From the NCBI RefSeq assembly GCF_002355415.1, contig NZ_AP014936.1, positions 3,509,501 to 3,573,500 on the forward strand: a DNA stretch of 64,000 nucleotides, read 5' to 3'. The stretch comes from Sulfurifustis variabilis. Its GTDB lineage: Bacteria; Pseudomonadota; Gammaproteobacteria; Acidiferrobacterales; Sulfurifustaceae. Of the stretch, positions 27,341 to 35,674 are shown piece after piece. The notes under the pieces were generated by a model. The model saw nothing but the letters and a program-made list of their open reading frames with translations. It did not search any database and had not been told where the DNA came from. The position numbers and the translations under genes are program-made. How positions within the stretch are numbered: the stretch's first letter is position 1; every line of letters begins with the position of its first letter.

Positions 27341-28648
27341 ATGGGCCACGCAGACAGGTTTGCCGTTCCGCACCTCACCACCGCCCTGACCGGACCTCTC
27401 CTCGAGATCGAGTCCCACCTCCTGGCCCGCCAGCCGGCGATCGAGCAGTGGTTCCGCGGCCAGTGGCAGCGGACGCCGGCCCCGTTCTATTGCTCGGTTG
27501 ACCTCCGAAACAGCGGCTTCAAGCTGGCCCCCGTCGACACCAACCTGTTTCCGGCCGGCTTCAACAACCTGAACCCGGACTTCCGGCCGCTCAGCGTGCA
27601 GGCGGTACAGGCCGAGGTGGAACGAATCTGTCCGGCGGCGCGCGCGGTTCTGCTCGTTCCGGAGAGCCACACCCGCAATGTCTTCTATTACGAGAGCCTG
27701 GCGGCGCTGGTCGAAATTCTGACGCTGGCCGGCCTGCAGGTGCGGCTCGGATCGCTGCTGCCGGGCCTGGACGCGCCCCGTCCGGTCGACGTCCCGTCCG
27801 GCCGTCACCTGCTCCTCGAACCGCTCCGGCGGGAGGGCGACAAGCTCGTCCTGCCGAATCTCGACCCCTGTTTCGTGCTCCTCAACAACGATCTGTCCGG
27901 GGGACGCCCGGAGATCCTGGAAGGGCTGGCGCAGCCGGTGGTCCCGCCGCTCGCCCTCGGGTGGAGCAACCGGCGCAAGTCGGCCCATTTCACGCACTAC
28001 CGGCGGATCGCCGCGGAGTTCGCCGAGATCATCGGAATCGATCCCTGGCTGATCGAACCCTTGTTCCGCAACTGCGGGGAGATCGACTTCCAGAAGCGGG
28101 CCGGCGAGGACTGCCTGATCGAGAACGTCGCCACCGTGCTCGAGGGCGTGCGGGCCAAGTACCGGCAGTACGGCATCGACCAGGAGCCGTTCGTGATCGT
28201 GAAGGCCGACGCCGGAACCTACGGCATGGCCATCATGACCGTGAAGCATCCCGACGAGGTTCGCGAGCTCAACCGCAAGGAGCGCAACAAGATGGCCCGC
28301 ATCAAGGAAGGCCAGCCGGTCACGCAGGTGCTGGTGCAGGAAGGGGTCTACACCCAGGAGACCTGGGGCGCCGAGAACGCCTACGCCGAGCCGGTGGTCT
28401 ACATGATCGGACACTTCGTGGTCGGCGGCTTCTACCGCGTGCATACCGAGCGCGGCGACAACGAGAACCTGAACGCCCCGGGCATGCATTTCCAGCCGCT
28501 CGCCTTCGCCGGCCCCTGCGCCTTTCCGGACCCGACCCAGGAGCCGGACGCCACGCCGAACCGCTTCTACGCCTACGGCGTCATCGCCCGCCTCGCCCTG
28601 CTCGCGGCGGCCCGAGAGCTGGACGAAGTCAAAGGCCCGCACCCATGA
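27341..28648 (+). CDS. gshA: Glutamate-cysteine ligase, proteobacterial GshA type
   Basis: First enzyme of glutathione synthesis: it joins glutamate and cysteine with ATP. The protein (435 residues from the ATG at 27341) belongs to the separate proteobacterial family with PF08886-like sequence rather than the E. coli type. Characteristic blocks are FYCSVDLRNSGFKLAPVDTN, LFPAGFNNLN, LLVPESHTRNVFYYES, FVLLNNDLSGG, the ATP-grasp-like FVIVKADAGTYGMAIMTV, EPVVYMIGHFVVGGFYRVHT and the final RLALLAAARELDEV. The gene overlaps gshB by four bases (ATGA), so the two steps of the pathway are translationally coupled. Confidence 0.93.
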   Translation: MGHADRFAVPHLTTALTGPLLEIESHLLARQPAIEQWFRGQWQRTPAPFYCSVDLRNSGFKLAPVDTNLFPAGFNNLNPDFRPLSVQAVQAEVERICPAARAVLLVPESHTRNVFYYESLAALVEILTLAGLQVRLGSLLPGLDAPRPVDVPSGRHLLLEPLRREGDKLVLPNLDPCFVLLNNDLSGGRPEILEGLAQPVVPPLALGWSNRRKSAHFTHYRRIAAEFAEIIGIDPWLIEPLFRNCGEIDFQKRAGEDCLIENVATVLEGVRAKYRQYGIDQEPFVIVKADAGTYGMAIMTVKHPDEVRELNRKERNKMARIKEGQPVTQVLVQEGVYTQETWGAENAYAEPVVYMIGHFVVGGFYRVHTERGDNENLNAPGMHFQPLAFAGPCAFPDPTQEPDATPNRFYAYGVIARLALLAAARELDEVKGPHP

Positions 28649-29619
28649 TCAGGCTGGGCGTCGTGATGGATCCGATCGGGGCCCTTCACTATGAAAAGGA
28701 CTCCACCCTCGCGATGCTCTGGGAGGCCCAGGCGCGCGGCTGGGAGCTGACGTACTTCGAGCAGGGCGACCTCTACCTGCAGGGACCCGAACCGCGGGGG
28801 CGGTCGCGGCGGCTGACGGTATATAAGGATAAGGCGCGGTGGTATGCGCTCGAAGAAGAGGCGGACATCCCGCTTTCGGCTCTCGATGTCCTCCTCATGC
28901 GCAAGGACCCGCCCTTCGACCTCGAATACCTGTACACCACGCACGTCCTCGAGCTGGCCGAGGCGCTCGGGGTTCTCGTCGTGAATCGGCCGCGCAGCCT
29001 GCGGGACGCCAACGAGAAGCTGTTCGCGCTGCGTTTTCCGCAGTGTATCCCGCCGACCCTGGTAACGCGGGAACCCGCCCGCCTAAGGGCGTTCGCCGCC
29101 GAGCACGGCGACATCGTGGTGAAGCCGCTGGATGTCATGGGCGGGGCATCGGTTTTTCGGGTCAGGCGCGACGATCCGAACGGCAACGTGATCTTCGCCA
29201 CGATGACCGGGAACGGCGCGCGCACGATCATGGCCCAGCGCTTCGTGCCGGAGATCGCCGAAGGGGACAAGCGCATCCTCCTCATCGACGGCGAGCCCGT
29301 ACCCTATGCGCTCGCCCGCATCCCGGCGCCGGGCGAATTCCGCGGCAACCTGGCGGCCGGCGGCACCGGCGTGGGCGCGCCCCTTTCCGAGCGCGACCGC
29401 TGGATCTGCGGGCAGGTGGCCCCGGCCCTCAAGGAGCGCGGCCTGCTCTTCGTCGGCCTCGACGTGATCGGCGATTACCTCACGGAGATCAACGTCACGA
29501 GTCCCACGTGCATCCGTGAGCTCGACAAGCTCTACGGGCTCAACATCGCGGCCGGCCTTCTCGACGCCGTTTCGGCCCGGGTGACCCACTCCCGTTCGCG
29601 CTCCGGTTCTCTAAAATAG
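28645..29619 (+). CDS. gshB: Glutathione synthetase
   Basis: ATP-grasp enzyme of 324 residues that adds glycine to gamma-glutamylcysteine. It starts at the overlapping ATG and reads MIRLGVVMDPIGALHYEKDS, as in the family. Other marks: DVLLMRKDPPFDLEYLYTTH, VVNRPRSLRDANEKLFAL, the ATP-binding DIVVKPLDVMGGASVFRV, AQRFVPEI, the glycine-rich FRGNLAAGGTGVGAPLSERD and INVTSPTCIREL. Length is normal. It is followed after 25 bases by the TonB-like gene, an order shared with Pseudomonas. Confidence 0.96.
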   Translation: MIRLGVVMDPIGALHYEKDSTLAMLWEAQARGWELTYFEQGDLYLQGPEPRGRSRRLTVYKDKARWYALEEEADIPLSALDVLLMRKDPPFDLEYLYTTHVLELAEALGVLVVNRPRSLRDANEKLFALRFPQCIPPTLVTREPARLRAFAAEHGDIVVKPLDVMGGASVFRVRRDDPNGNVIFATMTGNGARTIMAQRFVPEIAEGDKRILLIDGEPVPYALARIPAPGEFRGNLAAGGTGVGAPLSERDRWICGQVAPALKERGLLFVGLDVIGDYLTEINVTSPTCIRELDKLYGLNIAAGLLDAVSARVTHSRSRSGSLK

Positions 29620-29644
29620 GGCCAGGACCGGACTGCAGAGACCC

Positions 29645-30538
29645 GTGACGAGCATCACCGCCAGCGGATCCCACCTCTCGACGAGCGACCGGCTGGGCGT
29701 GGCGGCCTTCGGCTCGCTCATCCTGCACATGGTCGTGATCCTGGGCGTCACCTTCGCCCTGCCGAAGCTCCGGCCGCTCGAGGGGCTGGCGACGCTGGAG
29801 ATCACGCTGGTCCAGTCGAGCACCGAGCGGGCGCCCGACAATCCCGAGTTCCTGGCGCAGGCCAATCAGGACGGGGGCGGCGATTCCGACCGGCCGGAGA
29901 TCGCCCGCAACCCGCTGCCCGTCCGCGAAGTGAGCGACCGCTCGCGCGTGATCCCCACGGCGAGACCCAAACCGCAGCGCCGGGTCACGGCGAAGCAGGA
30001 ACGGCACGACCTGATGACGCAGCCCCGTGCGGAAGCCAGGATCGCCGCCCCCGAGCCGGAACCCGAGAAGAAGGAACCGCAGACGGCGCCGCCCGAAACC
30101 GGGCTGCTCGCGAGCGCGGACAGCCCGGAGCGCGCCCGCCTCAACGCCGAGATCAGCCGCTTCTGGGAGGAGTACCAGAAGCGGCCGAAGCGCAAGTTCC
30201 TGAACGCGCGCACCCAGGAGTACAAGTACGCGGCCTACATGGACGCGTGGCGCGCCAAGGTCGAACGCATCGGCAACCTCAACTATCCCGAGGAGGCGCG
30301 CCTGCGCCGGATCACCGGCAACCTGGTGCTCGACGTCGCGCTCAATCCCGACGGGAGCCTCCACAACGTCGCGATCCGCCGCTCGTCCGGGCACAAGCTG
30401 CTCGACGACGCCGCGATCCGCATCGTCGAGCTCGCCGCGCCGTTCGCGCCGTTCCCGCCGGACATCCGCGCGGAGGCCGACCTGCTGCACATCACGCGCA
30501 CCTGGAAGTTCAACGAAACGCTGCTCGCGTCGGATTGA
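29645..30538 (+). CDS. TonB-family energy transducer
   Basis: A 297-residue inner-membrane protein starting with GTG. One N-terminal transmembrane helix (about residues 17-39, AAFGSLILHMVVILGVTFAL) is followed by a long charged Pro/Glu/Lys-rich periplasmic spacer, then a helical segment (ISRFWEEYQKRPKRK) and a TonB C-terminal domain from about residue 215 (YPEEARLRRITGNLVLDVAL, GSLHNVAIRRSSGHKLLDDA, IVELAAPFAPFP). TonB proteins transmit proton-motive force to outer-membrane receptors, but no ExbB/ExbD or receptor is adjacent. Its position after gshB matches tonB3 of P. aeruginosa, implicated in twitching; that functional link is inference. Confidence 0.88.
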   Translation: MTSITASGSHLSTSDRLGVAAFGSLILHMVVILGVTFALPKLRPLEGLATLEITLVQSSTERAPDNPEFLAQANQDGGGDSDRPEIARNPLPVREVSDRSRVIPTARPKPQRRVTAKQERHDLMTQPRAEARIAAPEPEPEKKEPQTAPPETGLLASADSPERARLNAEISRFWEEYQKRPKRKFLNARTQEYKYAAYMDAWRAKVERIGNLNYPEEARLRRITGNLVLDVALNPDGSLHNVAIRRSSGHKLLDDAAIRIVELAAPFAPFPPDIRAEADLLHITRTWKFNETLLASD

Positions 30539-30619
30539 GCCGGGCGGGCAAGCCCACAGTGGAAGCACAGGTAGCGCCTTCAGCTTGAAGCGCCCTCCCC
30601 CCTGCCAGATACTATCCGC

Positions 30620-31183
30620 ATGCGCTCGGACGCCACGTTCACGAATCACTTCCTCATCGCGATGCCGAGCCTCGCCGACGTGAACTTCTACCGCACGGTC
30701 ACCCTGATCTGCGAGCACTCGAGCGACGGCGCGATGGGAATCGTCATCAACCGCGCCACCGACCTGCGCCTGCGCGACATCCTCGAGCAGCTCGAGCTCG
30801 AAGCGCTCGAGGAGTCCGTCGCCGATCAGCCGGTCTATCTCGGCGGACCGGTGCAGAACAACCGCGGCTTCGTGCTGCACGAACCGCTCGGCCGCTGGGA
30901 GTCGACCCTCCCCATCAGCGACACGCTCGGCGTCTCCACGTCGCGCGACATCCTCGCGGCGATCGCCGAGAACCGGGGCCCCGACCGTTACCTCATCGCC
31001 CTCGGGTACGCCGGCTGGGCCGCGGGGCAGCTCGAGCGGGAGATCAGCGAGAACTCCTGGCTCTCGGGCCCCGCCAACCGCGAGATCGTCTTCGACGTGC
31101 CCCTCGAGCGGCGCTGGGTGGCGGCCGCCGGGCTCGTGGGGGTCGACCTCTCCAATCTCTCCTCCGAGGCCGGCCACGCTTGA
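30620..31183 (+). CDS. yqgE: YqgE/AlgH family protein (UPF0301)
   Basis: A 187-residue protein of the conserved UPF0301 family: NHFLIAMPSLADVNFYRTVT, TLICEHSSDGAMGIVINR, PVYLGGPVQNNRGFVLH, TLPISDTLGVSTSRDIL and GYAGWAAGQLEREI followed by ENSWL are all diagnostic. The biochemical role is not settled; AlgH was first linked to alginate regulation in Pseudomonas. Its stop overlaps the start of ruvX by four bases, the usual yqgE-yqgF pairing. The ATG at 30620 gives the standard length. Confidence 0.95.
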   Translation: MRSDATFTNHFLIAMPSLADVNFYRTVTLICEHSSDGAMGIVINRATDLRLRDILEQLELEALEESVADQPVYLGGPVQNNRGFVLHEPLGRWESTLPISDTLGVSTSRDILAAIAENRGPDRYLIALGYAGWAAGQLEREISENSWLSGPANREIVFDVPLERRWVAAAGLVGVDLSNLSSEAGHA

Positions 31184-31605
31184 CGGCCGGGGTCTATCTC
31201 GGCTTCGACTTCGGCAAGAAAGACACGGGCGTGGCGGTCGGCAGCCGGCACACCCGGCTGGCGGAGCCGCTGGCCGTGCTCAGGTCGCAAGGCGCGGAAC
31301 CGGACTGGGCCGCCCTCGACCGCGTGGTGCGCGAGTGGCGTCCCGAAGGGCTGGTCGTCGGGCTGCCCCTCAACATGGACGGCAGCGAGAGCCCGATGAC
31401 GCGGGCGACCCGCGCGTTTGGTACCCGGCTTGCGGCCCGCTACAATCTGCCCGTGCACTGGGTCGACGAGCGGCTCTCCTCCCGCGTCGCGACCGACACG
31501 CTGCTCGAGGCCGGAGTCCCCTTGAAGCGCCACAAGAAACGGATCGACAAGATCGCCGCGCAGACGATACTCCAGGCGTTTTTGAACGAGACCCGGCAAC
31601 CGTGA
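31180..31605 (+). CDS. ruvX: Putative Holliday junction resolvase RuvX/YqgF
   Basis: RNase H-fold protein of 141 residues related to pre-16S rRNA processing nuclease and Holliday resolvases. It begins at a TTG overlapping the yqgE stop (TTGA). Family motifs: [16 protein letters not shown] with the first catalytic Asp, [34 protein letters not shown] with an acidic residue, and a terminal [15 protein letters not shown]-like helix. It overlaps pyrR by four bases. The canonical opening is GFDFG, where many homologues have a GIDxG form. Confidence 0.93.
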   Translation: MTAGVYLGFDFGKKDTGVAVGSRHTRLAEPLAVLRSQGAEPDWAALDRVVREWRPEGLVVGLPLNMDGSESPMTRATRAFGTRLAARYNLPVHWVDERLSSRVATDTLLEAGVPLKRHKKRIDKIAAQTILQAFLNETRQP

Positions 31606-32102
31606 ACCCCGCTCTCGACATCGAGGCCGCCATCGAGCGCATGGCGCAGTCCCTGCACGGTCTGCTCAAGCGGCAGCCGGTCATGGTCGGCATCCACACC
31701 GGGGGCGTCTGGGTGGCCGGCCGGCTGCACAGGAAGCTCGGCCTCGCCGATCCGCTCGGGACCCTGGACATCTCCTTTTATCGCGACGACTTCACGCGCA
31801 TCGGCATGAACCCGCAGGTGAAGGCGTCGAACCTGCCGGTCGCGATCGACGACCGCCACGTGATCCTCGTCGACGACGTGCTGCACACGGGACGCACCAT
31901 CCGCGCGGCGCTGAACGAGATCTTCGACTACGGCCGACCGGCCTCGGTCACGCTCGCCGTGCTCATCGAGCGGCCCGGGCGCGAGCTGCCGATCGAGGCG
32001 CAGGTGGTGGGCGAACACGTCAAGCTCGCCGCCCGCCAGCACGCCAAGCTCGTCGGCGGCCCGGACAAGCTCGAGCTCACCATCCAGGAGACCGGCGGAT
32101 GA
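31602..32102 (+). CDS. pyrR: PyrR bifunctional regulator / uracil phosphoribosyltransferase
   Basis: A 166-residue phosphoribosyltransferase-fold protein, with a GTG start overlapping the ruvX stop. The PRPP-binding loop is [18 protein letters not shown]; upstream are [17 protein letters not shown] and [14 protein letters not shown], and downstream [17 protein letters not shown] and KLELTIQET. In Gram-positive bacteria PyrR controls pyr attenuation; in proteobacteria such as Pseudomonas it lies before pyrB, and its regulatory mode is different or unproven. I see no obvious anti-terminator in front of this overlapping operon. It overlaps pyrB by four bases. Confidence 0.93.
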   Translation: MNPALDIEAAIERMAQSLHGLLKRQPVMVGIHTGGVWVAGRLHRKLGLADPLGTLDISFYRDDFTRIGMNPQVKASNLPVAIDDRHVILVDDVLHTGRTIRAALNEIFDYGRPASVTLAVLIERPGRELPIEAQVVGEHVKLAARQHAKLVGGPDKLELTIQETGG

Positions 32103-33097
32103 CACAGGGCCTGCAGTTCGACAGTCAGGGGCGGTTGAAGCATTTCCTGACCATCGAAGGCCTTTCCCGTCGCACCATCCTCGAGATCCTCGATACCGCC
32201 GAATCCTTCATCTCGGTCGGCCAGCGCGAGATCAAGAAGGTGCCGCTGCTGCGCGGCAAGACGGTGGTCAACCTGTTCTTCGAGGCGAGCACGCGCACGC
32301 GTACGACGTTCGAGATCGCCGCGAAGCGGCTTTCGGCCGACGTCATCAACCTCGCCATCTCCACCTCGAGCACGAGCAAGGGCGAGACGCTGCTCGATAC
32401 CGTGCGCAACCTCGAGGCCATGCACACCGAGCTCTTCGTCGTGCGCCACAGCCTGGCCGGCGCCGCGCACCTGATCGCGAGCCACGTGCCGCCGCACGTG
32501 CACATCATCAACGCCGGCGACGGCGCCCACGCGCACCCCACGCAGGCGATGCTCGACGTCTTCACGATCCGCAGCCACAAGGGCGAATTCGAAAAGCTCA
32601 AGGTCGCGATCGTCGGCGACATCCTGCATTCGCGCGTCGCGCGTTCGCAGATCCAGGCGCTCAACGCGCTGGGCGCGGCCGAGGTGCGCGTGATCGCGCC
32701 GAAGACGCTGCTCCCGACCGCCGTCGAGCGCCTGCGGGTCGTGCCGTACAGCGACATGCGCCGCGGCCTCGAGGACGTGGACGTGATCATGATGCTGAGG
32801 CTCCAGCGCGAGCGCATGCGCGGCGCCCTGATCCCGAGCGAGCAGGAGTACTTCCGCGTCTACGGGCTCACGCCGGAGCGGCTGGCGCGGGCCAAGCCGG
32901 ATGCGATCGTGATGCACCCGGGACCGATGAACCGCGGCCTCGAGATCGACTCCGCGGTGGCCGACGGGTCGCAGTCCGTGATCCTGCCGCAGGTCACGAA
33001 CGGCATCGCCGTGCGCATGGCGATCATGGCCCTCATTCTCGGGCCGCCGGCGGAGGTCCGGCCGGCCGCGCGGCGCGGAACGAGGGCCACGGCATGA
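32099..33097 (+). CDS. pyrB: Aspartate carbamoyltransferase catalytic chain
   Basis: A 332-residue enzyme that condenses carbamoyl phosphate and aspartate, the first committed step of pyrimidine synthesis. Family motifs are [19 protein letters not shown] (carbamoyl-phosphate site), [59 protein letters not shown] and [14 protein letters not shown]. It begins at an ATG overlapping pyrR and overlaps the following dihydroorotase-like gene by four bases. Together these suggest a Pseudomonas-type class A aspartate transcarbamoylase made of PyrB plus an inactive dihydroorotase-like partner. Confidence 0.96.
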   Translation: MTQGLQFDSQGRLKHFLTIEGLSRRTILEILDTAESFISVGQREIKKVPLLRGKTVVNLFFEASTRTRTTFEIAAKRLSADVINLAISTSSTSKGETLLDTVRNLEAMHTELFVVRHSLAGAAHLIASHVPPHVHIINAGDGAHAHPTQAMLDVFTIRSHKGEFEKLKVAIVGDILHSRVARSQIQALNALGAAEVRVIAPKTLLPTAVERLRVVPYSDMRRGLEDVDVIMMLRLQRERMRGALIPSEQEYFRVYGLTPERLARAKPDAIVMHPGPMNRGLEIDSAVADGSQSVILPQVTNGIAVRMAIMALILGPPAEVRPAARRGTRATA

Positions 33098-34377
33098 GCC
33101 TGCTCGTCCGCGGGGGACACCTGGTCGATCCGGCCAACCGGATCAACGGCAAGCGCGATCTCTACATCGACGGACGCGGCTTCGTCGCCGGCGTCGGGAG
33201 CGCGCCCGACGACTTCAAGCCGCGGCGGGTCATCGAGGCGGACGGCCTCGTCGTCTGCCCGGGGCTCGTCGACCTGCGCGCGCGGCTGCGCGAGCCCGGC
33301 CTCGAGTACAAGGCGACGCTCGAGAGCGAGCTGGCCGCGGCGGTCGCCGCCGGCATTACCACGCTCTGCTGCCCGCCCGATACGAACCCGGTGATCGACA
33401 CGCCGGCGATGGCGCAGATGATCCAGTCGCGCGCCTGGCGCTACGGGCTCGCGTTCATCCATCCCCTCGGCGCGCTGACGCGCGGCCTCCAGGGCCAGCA
33501 GCTCACCGACATGGAGTCCCTCGACGAGGCCGGCTGCGTGGCCTTCACCAACGCGCTCAAGCCCATCACCGACTCGCTCGTCATGCGCCGGGCCATGGAG
33601 TACGCGGCGAGCTTCGACCTGACGGTGTTCCTGCACTCGGAAGACCCGTGGCTGAAGGGCGTCGGTTGCTGCCACGAGGGCGAGGTCGGCATGCGCCTGG
33701 GGCTGCCGGGCATCCCCGAGGCCGCCGAGACGGCCGGCGTCGCGCGCGACCTCGCGCTCATCGACCAGACGCGCGTGCGCGCGCACTTCTGCGGGCTCTC
33801 GACCGCGCGCGCGGTGCAGATGCTCGGCGAGGCGCAGCGCCGCGGACTGCCGGTGACCGCGGACGTCACCGCGCACCACCTGCATCTCACCGAGCACGAC
33901 CTCGAGGGCTTCAACACGCAGGCGCACGTGCTGCCGCCGCTGCGCAGCCGTCGCGACCGCGACGCGCTCCGGCGCGCGCTCAAGGGCGGCGCGATCGGCG
34001 CGATCTGCTCGGACCACCAGCCGCACGAGCCCGACGCGAAGCTCGCGCCCTTCAGCGACTCCGAGCCCGGCATCTCGGCGCTCGAGACGCTGTTGCCGCT
34101 GACGCTCAAGCTCGTGGACGAAAAGCTGCTCGCGCTGCCGGAAGCCGTCGCGCTCGTCACGAGCAGGCCCGCGGACATTCTCGGCATCGATGCAGGACGA
34201 CTGAGCGTCGGGTCGACGGCGGATGTCTGCGTCTTCGATCCGAACGAGCGCTGGACGCTGACCGGGCAGGCGATCGTCTCGCGCGGCCACAACTCGCCTT
34301 TCCTCGGCCGCGAGTTGAAAGGCCGCGCGACGCACACGATCGTGGGCGGGAAAATCGTCTACGAACGGGAACGCTGA
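33094..34377 (+). CDS. Dihydroorotase-like protein lacking the HxH metal motif (PyrC'/PyrX type)
   Basis: A 427-residue amidohydrolase-fold protein of type I dihydroorotase ancestry. Active enzymes carry a DxHxHxRxPG motif; here residues 60-69 read [10 protein letters not shown], so both metal-binding histidines are arginines (R62, R64). The later positions are changed too ([18 protein letters not shown]), although the catalytic Asp region [10 protein letters not shown] is kept. Pseudomonas has such an inactive homologue beside pyrB, needed for assembly of the aspartate transcarbamoylase complex. I infer the same role, so an active dihydroorotase should be encoded elsewhere. The start overlaps pyrB (ATGA). 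Confidence 0.9.
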   Translation: MSLLVRGGHLVDPANRINGKRDLYIDGRGFVAGVGSAPDDFKPRRVIEADGLVVCPGLVDLRARLREPGLEYKATLESELAAAVAAGITTLCCPPDTNPVIDTPAMAQMIQSRAWRYGLAFIHPLGALTRGLQGQQLTDMESLDEAGCVAFTNALKPITDSLVMRRAMEYAASFDLTVFLHSEDPWLKGVGCCHEGEVGMRLGLPGIPEAAETAGVARDLALIDQTRVRAHFCGLSTARAVQMLGEAQRRGLPVTADVTAHHLHLTEHDLEGFNTQAHVLPPLRSRRDRDALRRALKGGAIGAICSDHQPHEPDAKLAPFSDSEPGISALETLLPLTLKLVDEKLLALPEAVALVTSRPADILGIDAGRLSVGSTADVCVFDPNERWTLTGQAIVSRGHNSPFLGRELKGRATHTIVGGKIVYERER

Positions 34378-34438
34378 AGCGCCGGCGCCGGCGCGGTCGC
34401 CATCCCCGCCCGCCGGAACGACCCGCGTGCCGGGCGGC

Positions 34439-35239
34439 TCAGGTGTCCTTCCCGCCGAAGCGCCAGGCCAGGCCGAGCAACCAGGTCACATCGGTCTCCG
34501 GCTCGCTGACGCCCCGCTTGACGCCGAAATCGACATCGAAATCCTCGGAGACGGAGTAGATTCCGCCGAGTATCAGGAAGGACGAGTTGTCGTCGACGCC
34601 CCGTTCCGGCGCCGTCAGGGTTCCGAGATCCGCAACCAGCAGCCAGTCCTCCTTCACGGCATACGTCAAGGCAAGGGAGGTGTGGTGTAGCACGTTGCGC
34701 TCGTCGTGGACGTTGCGGTTACGCAGGTATCCGATATGAATGTGGTAGCCCCACGGATTGTTGTCGAACGACGTCACGAGGAAGAGGCTGTAGTTGAACT
34801 CACCCGCCCCGAGACCCTTGTCTTCGTCCCCGGTCGCGAACGTCACGCCGGGTTTGACGGCGACGCTCACATTTCCCTTCTCGAAGAATCGCCACTTGGC
34901 GTCCAGCCCGACGTCGCCCAGACCGCGGTCCGTCGTGCGCAGGCCGTTCTCCTGCACGACGTTGCGCGTATGGGGAACGGTGAGCAGCACGTCGAGATCG
35001 TCGCGCAGGCCGTAGGACAGCACCGCGGCCCGATCGAACGCGTCTTCGTGCAAGCCCCGCTCCTCCTCGTGTCCCAGCTCGGCGACCAGCTCGAGCTGGA
35101 AGCGTCCCTTTCCCTGCGTGCCGGTATCCTCGGTGATGAGCGGATGGGCGCCGAACGCGGGCAGCGGGAGGCCCGGCGCCAGGGCGGCGGCCAGGGCGAG
35201 CCGCACGGCGATCCGGGACCGGAACGACCGGAGCGTCAT
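34439..35239 (-). CDS. Outer-membrane transporter-like beta-barrel protein
   Basis: A 266-residue protein with a signal peptide from the ATG at 35239 (MTLRSFRSRIAVRLALAAAL through LPLPAFGAHP). The mature part has alternating strands with aromatic girdle residues typical of a small barrel: GKGRFQLELVAELGH, LSYGLRDDLDVLLTVPHTRN, GDVGLDAKWRFFEKG, VSVAVKPGVTFATGD, FNYSLFLVTSFD, GYHIHIGYLRN, and a final TWLLGLAWRFGGKDT. It resembles the MetA-pathway-of-phenol-degradation/transporter family of putative outer-membrane proteins. Substrate and function are unknown. A candidate promoter with an upstream dyad lies at 35317-35371. A longer in-frame start at 35335 exists but gives a poor signal peptide. 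Confidence 0.78.
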   Translation of the reverse strand: MTLRSFRSRIAVRLALAAALAPGLPLPAFGAHPLITEDTGTQGKGRFQLELVAELGHEEERGLHEDAFDRAAVLSYGLRDDLDVLLTVPHTRNVVQENGLRTTDRGLGDVGLDAKWRFFEKGNVSVAVKPGVTFATGDEDKGLGAGEFNYSLFLVTSFDNNPWGYHIHIGYLRNRNVHDERNVLHHTSLALTYAVKEDWLLVADLGTLTAPERGVDDNSSFLILGGIYSVSEDFDVDFGVKRGVSEPETDVTWLLGLAWRFGGKDT

Positions 35240-35674
35240 GACGGCGTCGGTTGCGAGCGCGCCGAGGGACATGGACATGCACACGACCGGTAGGGTTGCG
35301 GAAAGTCCGACGGTCCACTGTAAGGACCTGCCCACACCGATTCCAAGACTTTGCGGTTATCGAATCGATAAGGCCTGACTATGAGCGCGAACCCGGAAGC
35401 CGAACCGCCGGGAAGCGCGCCGCGGGACGGATCGGCAGAAATCGAATCTGCTCCGGTAACCGAAGGTTCTGTGGTTGCGATTCCGAGAAACGAATGCCCG
35501 AAAAATCCCGTGCACCCTGAGGCGCGGGTTTCGGGGTCGATATCGGGTTTGGGGTGCACGTCGGAGGCACGGGGACTGCTGAAGCGGGCGGCGGGTGCGG
35601 GTGGGAACCGCGGCCCGTGAGCGGGTGCGCTGCGCCAACAAGAAACCCACCGAACACGCCCCGGTCGCGCCCGA
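35240..35674. other. 435-base gene-poor region with candidate promoter
   Basis: It lies between the outer-membrane protein start and the end of the degenerate kinase gene. It contains the promoter and dyad described separately and a short plus-strand frame (35381-35620, 79 codons) with low-complexity product and no clear ribosome site, which I do not call as a gene. The remainder shows no terminator or RNA signature that I can support. Confidence 0.4.
35317..35371 (-). promoter_or_regulatory. Candidate promoter and TTATCG-AAT-CGATAA dyad
   Basis: On the minus strand TTGGAA (35341-35346) and TACAGT (35317-35322) are spaced 18 bases, each matching four of six sigma-70 positions. Ten bases upstream of the -35 is the perfect dyad TTATCGAATCGATAA (35357-35371), AT-rich in a GC-rich genome. 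The layout suits an activator or repressor site for the outer-membrane protein gene. The dyad also precedes nothing convincing on the plus strand. Confidence 0.4.

Noticed and set aside
35381-35620. Small plus-strand frame of 79 codons
   Set aside because: Low-complexity product, no good ribosome site, no recognisable family. Kept only as a remark in the gene-poor region.
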